Of a DNA stretch of 64,000 nucleotides, positions 63,061 to 64,000 are shown piece after piece. Under the pieces are notes generated by a model. The model was not told the DNA's origin. It was given only the letters and a program-made list of their open reading frames with translations, and searched no databases. Origin of the DNA: Cognatishimia sp. MH4019 (GTDB lineage: Bacteria; Pseudomonadota; Alphaproteobacteria; Rhodobacterales; Rhodobacteraceae); contig NZ_JAHTBL010000006.1 in assembly GCF_020177595.1 (NCBI RefSeq), forward strand, positions 1 to 64,000. Reading direction: 5' to 3'. Positions within the stretch are counted from its first letter, which is position 1. The number at the start of each line of letters is the position of its first letter. The position numbers were made by a program, and so were the translations under genes.

Positions 63061-63896
63061 CAGCGGATGATCTGCGGGCGCAGACGCAGCTTGGGGCGTT
63101 CGCCGGGCAAATGCCGGTTCAGATGGCGATTGGCCAGACCGAAGAGGCCGATGATGAGCAACGTGAGCAGGATGAAATAGCCTGCAAGGATCGGGTAGGG
63201 GATGAATGGGTTAAACGTCTTATCGGCGAAGTAATTGGCATAATAAAGCGCGTCACCGCGTTGCTGCCATGCGGGAAAACCGCTGAAAAAGACCAGCGTT
63301 GTGGCATGAAAGAGAAAGATCGCCTCGTTGGTGTAGGCGGGCCAGGCGAGGCGCAACATGGTGGGGAAAATCACCCGGCGGAAGCGCTTCCAGCCAGTCA
63401 TGCCGTAGGCGTCCGCCGCTTCCACATCGCCCTTGGGGATTGACCGCAGCGCGCCGTAGAAAATCTCGGCCGAGTAGGCGGCGGTGTTCAGGAACAGAAC
63501 GATCAGCGCGCCCATCCAGGCCCGCGTCAGCCAGCGCGTTTCGGCCGTTAGTTCGACAAAGCCGAGGTTGAGGTCGATGCCGACTTTGGGCAGCAGCACA
63601 AAGGTTTCATAGGCCAGAAAGAACTGGATAAAGAGCGGAGAGCCCCGGAAAAGCAGGATGAACCAGTTTGCCGGACGGCGCGCCCATGGGCTGCGCGCGT
63701 TCTTGGCGCAGGCGATGGCCACTGCAAGAAAGAAGCCGAAAATCAGTGCGAGGGCACCGAAATAGACGTTCCACAGCATGCCGGATCCGATCAGGGTGAA
63801 TTGCTCACACAGGGTAAAATCCGAGCGCGGCAAAAGGCGTTCGCCGTAGCCGATGGAGCGTAGTCCGTAGTCTTGGATGGTTTGCCAACAGCTCAT
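63060..63896 (-). CDS. Polar amino-acid/amine ABC transporter permease (HisM type)
   Basis: This 278-residue inner-membrane permease has several hydrophobic helices and the EAA loop that contacts the ATPase (VEAADAYGMTGWKRFRRVIF). It has the HisM-like start LGSGM-style region (TLIGSGMLWNVYFGALALIF) and the RGSPLFIQFFLAYE region. It imports a polar amino acid or amine. It overlaps the second permease gene by 4 nt (ATGA) and the GS-like ligase gene by 1 nt. The binding-protein and ATPase genes must lie beyond the window edge. Confidence 0.9.
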   Translation of the reverse strand: MSCWQTIQDYGLRSIGYGERLLPRSDFTLCEQFTLIGSGMLWNVYFGALALIFGFFLAVAIACAKNARSPWARRPANWFILLFRGSPLFIQFFLAYETFVLLPKVGIDLNLGFVELTAETRWLTRAWMGALIVLFLNTAAYSAEIFYGALRSIPKGDVEAADAYGMTGWKRFRRVIFPTMLRLAWPAYTNEAIFLFHATTLVFFSGFPAWQQRGDALYYANYFADKTFNPFIPYPILAGYFILLTLLIIGLFGLANRHLNRHLPGERPKLRLRPQIIR

Positions 63897-64000
63897 GCTC
63901 CGGCCCTCATCGCTTCGCCGCCCGTGGTGGCCTGGCCGTGCGAGAGGCGGCGCATGAGGCGTTCCAACACGATTTCGGAAACCTTGGTGAAGGCCAGATA
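63893..64000 (-). CDS. ABC transporter permease, C-terminal end only (HisQ type)
   Basis: This is the end of a minus-strand gene cut by the window edge. The visible 35 residues read YLAFTKVSEIVLERLMRRLS and then a Gly/Ala-rich tail to MRAGA. The end resembles the last helix of HisQ-type permeases, but the identity rests mostly on its 4-nt overlap with the adjacent HisM-like gene. Confidence 0.75.
   Translation of the reverse strand, partial: YLAFTKVSEIVLERLMRRLSHGQATTGGEAMRAGA

Overview
The window looks like chromosomal DNA of an alphaproteobacterium of the Rhodobacteraceae (Roseobacter group). This rests on high GC (about 60 %), very dense genes with many 1-8 nt overlaps, a short ProS, the order perM-hdaA-ppk1-ppx, the phaZ / phaC-phasin-phaR locus, Hint_2-domain proteins and a recurring intergenic module (GC-rich palindrome, TATTT, purine tract). 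This is recognition from memory, not a database result. I see no rRNA, tRNA, CRISPR array, prophage or insertion sequence, and no gene-free stretch longer than 300 bases.

Layout. 0-7 kb: an EEP-family hydrolase lacking its N-terminus, a small exported protein, and the minus-strand unit perM-hdaA-ppk1-ppx (polyphosphate synthesis and breakdown plus replication control). 7-14 kb: fasciclin protein, proS, a non-pyrrolysine MttB-family methyltransferase behind a structured leader, lolC-lolD with an overlapping Ldh-family dehydrogenase. 14-19 kb: exported small proteins (cytochrome c, DUF3047, excalibur), an AT-richer RodZ-like membrane protein, parE. 19-24 kb: PPK2, DUF1007 plus NicO metal exporter, MATE pump. 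24-31 kb: housekeeping genes (aminotransferase, sdhE, an LdtR-like regulator, gloA, thyA, folA, cspA, Spx/ArsC-like). 31-34 kb: a bufferin-type metallophore operon (bufA-bufB-bufC-doxX). 34-38 kb: Hint protein, thrS, MAPEG and an ArsR-SRPBCC fusion. 38-46 kb: a plus-strand catabolic-looking group (GPH transporter, HisD/HpsN-like dehydrogenase, two NTF2-like proteins, M15-like protein, SDR, LacI regulator). 46-50 kb: two tandem LysM plus solute-binding proteins, a MetE-C-like protein and a hydrolase. 50-54.5 kb: polyhydroxyalkanoate (PHA) locus. 54.5-64 kb: a second Hint protein and a minus-strand operon of polar amino-acid ABC transporter, two glutamine-synthetase-like ligases, glutamine amidotransferase, FAD oxidoreductase, DegT and class III aminotransferases, resembling gamma-glutamylation amine catabolism.

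How genes work together. PHA storage is a complete circuit: PhaC makes the polymer, PhaZ degrades it, the phasin coats it and PhaR represses. Two perfect CTGC-N3-GCAG boxes lie before the phasin gene, one of them between a plausible -35 and -10. A third perfect box, inside a 17-bp palindrome, lies upstream of an uncharacterised gene near 30.1 kb, a candidate new PhaR-regulon member. The bufferin operon pairs a 4-Cys exported precursor with its DUF692 maturase, DUF2063 partner and a DoxX membrane protein, and a hairpin after the precursor gene could set precursor-to-enzyme stoichiometry. Four genes (mttB-like, excalibur, Spx-like, Hint) have their Shine-Dalgarno sequence inside the 3' arm of a perfect hairpin, a pattern worth testing as translational control.
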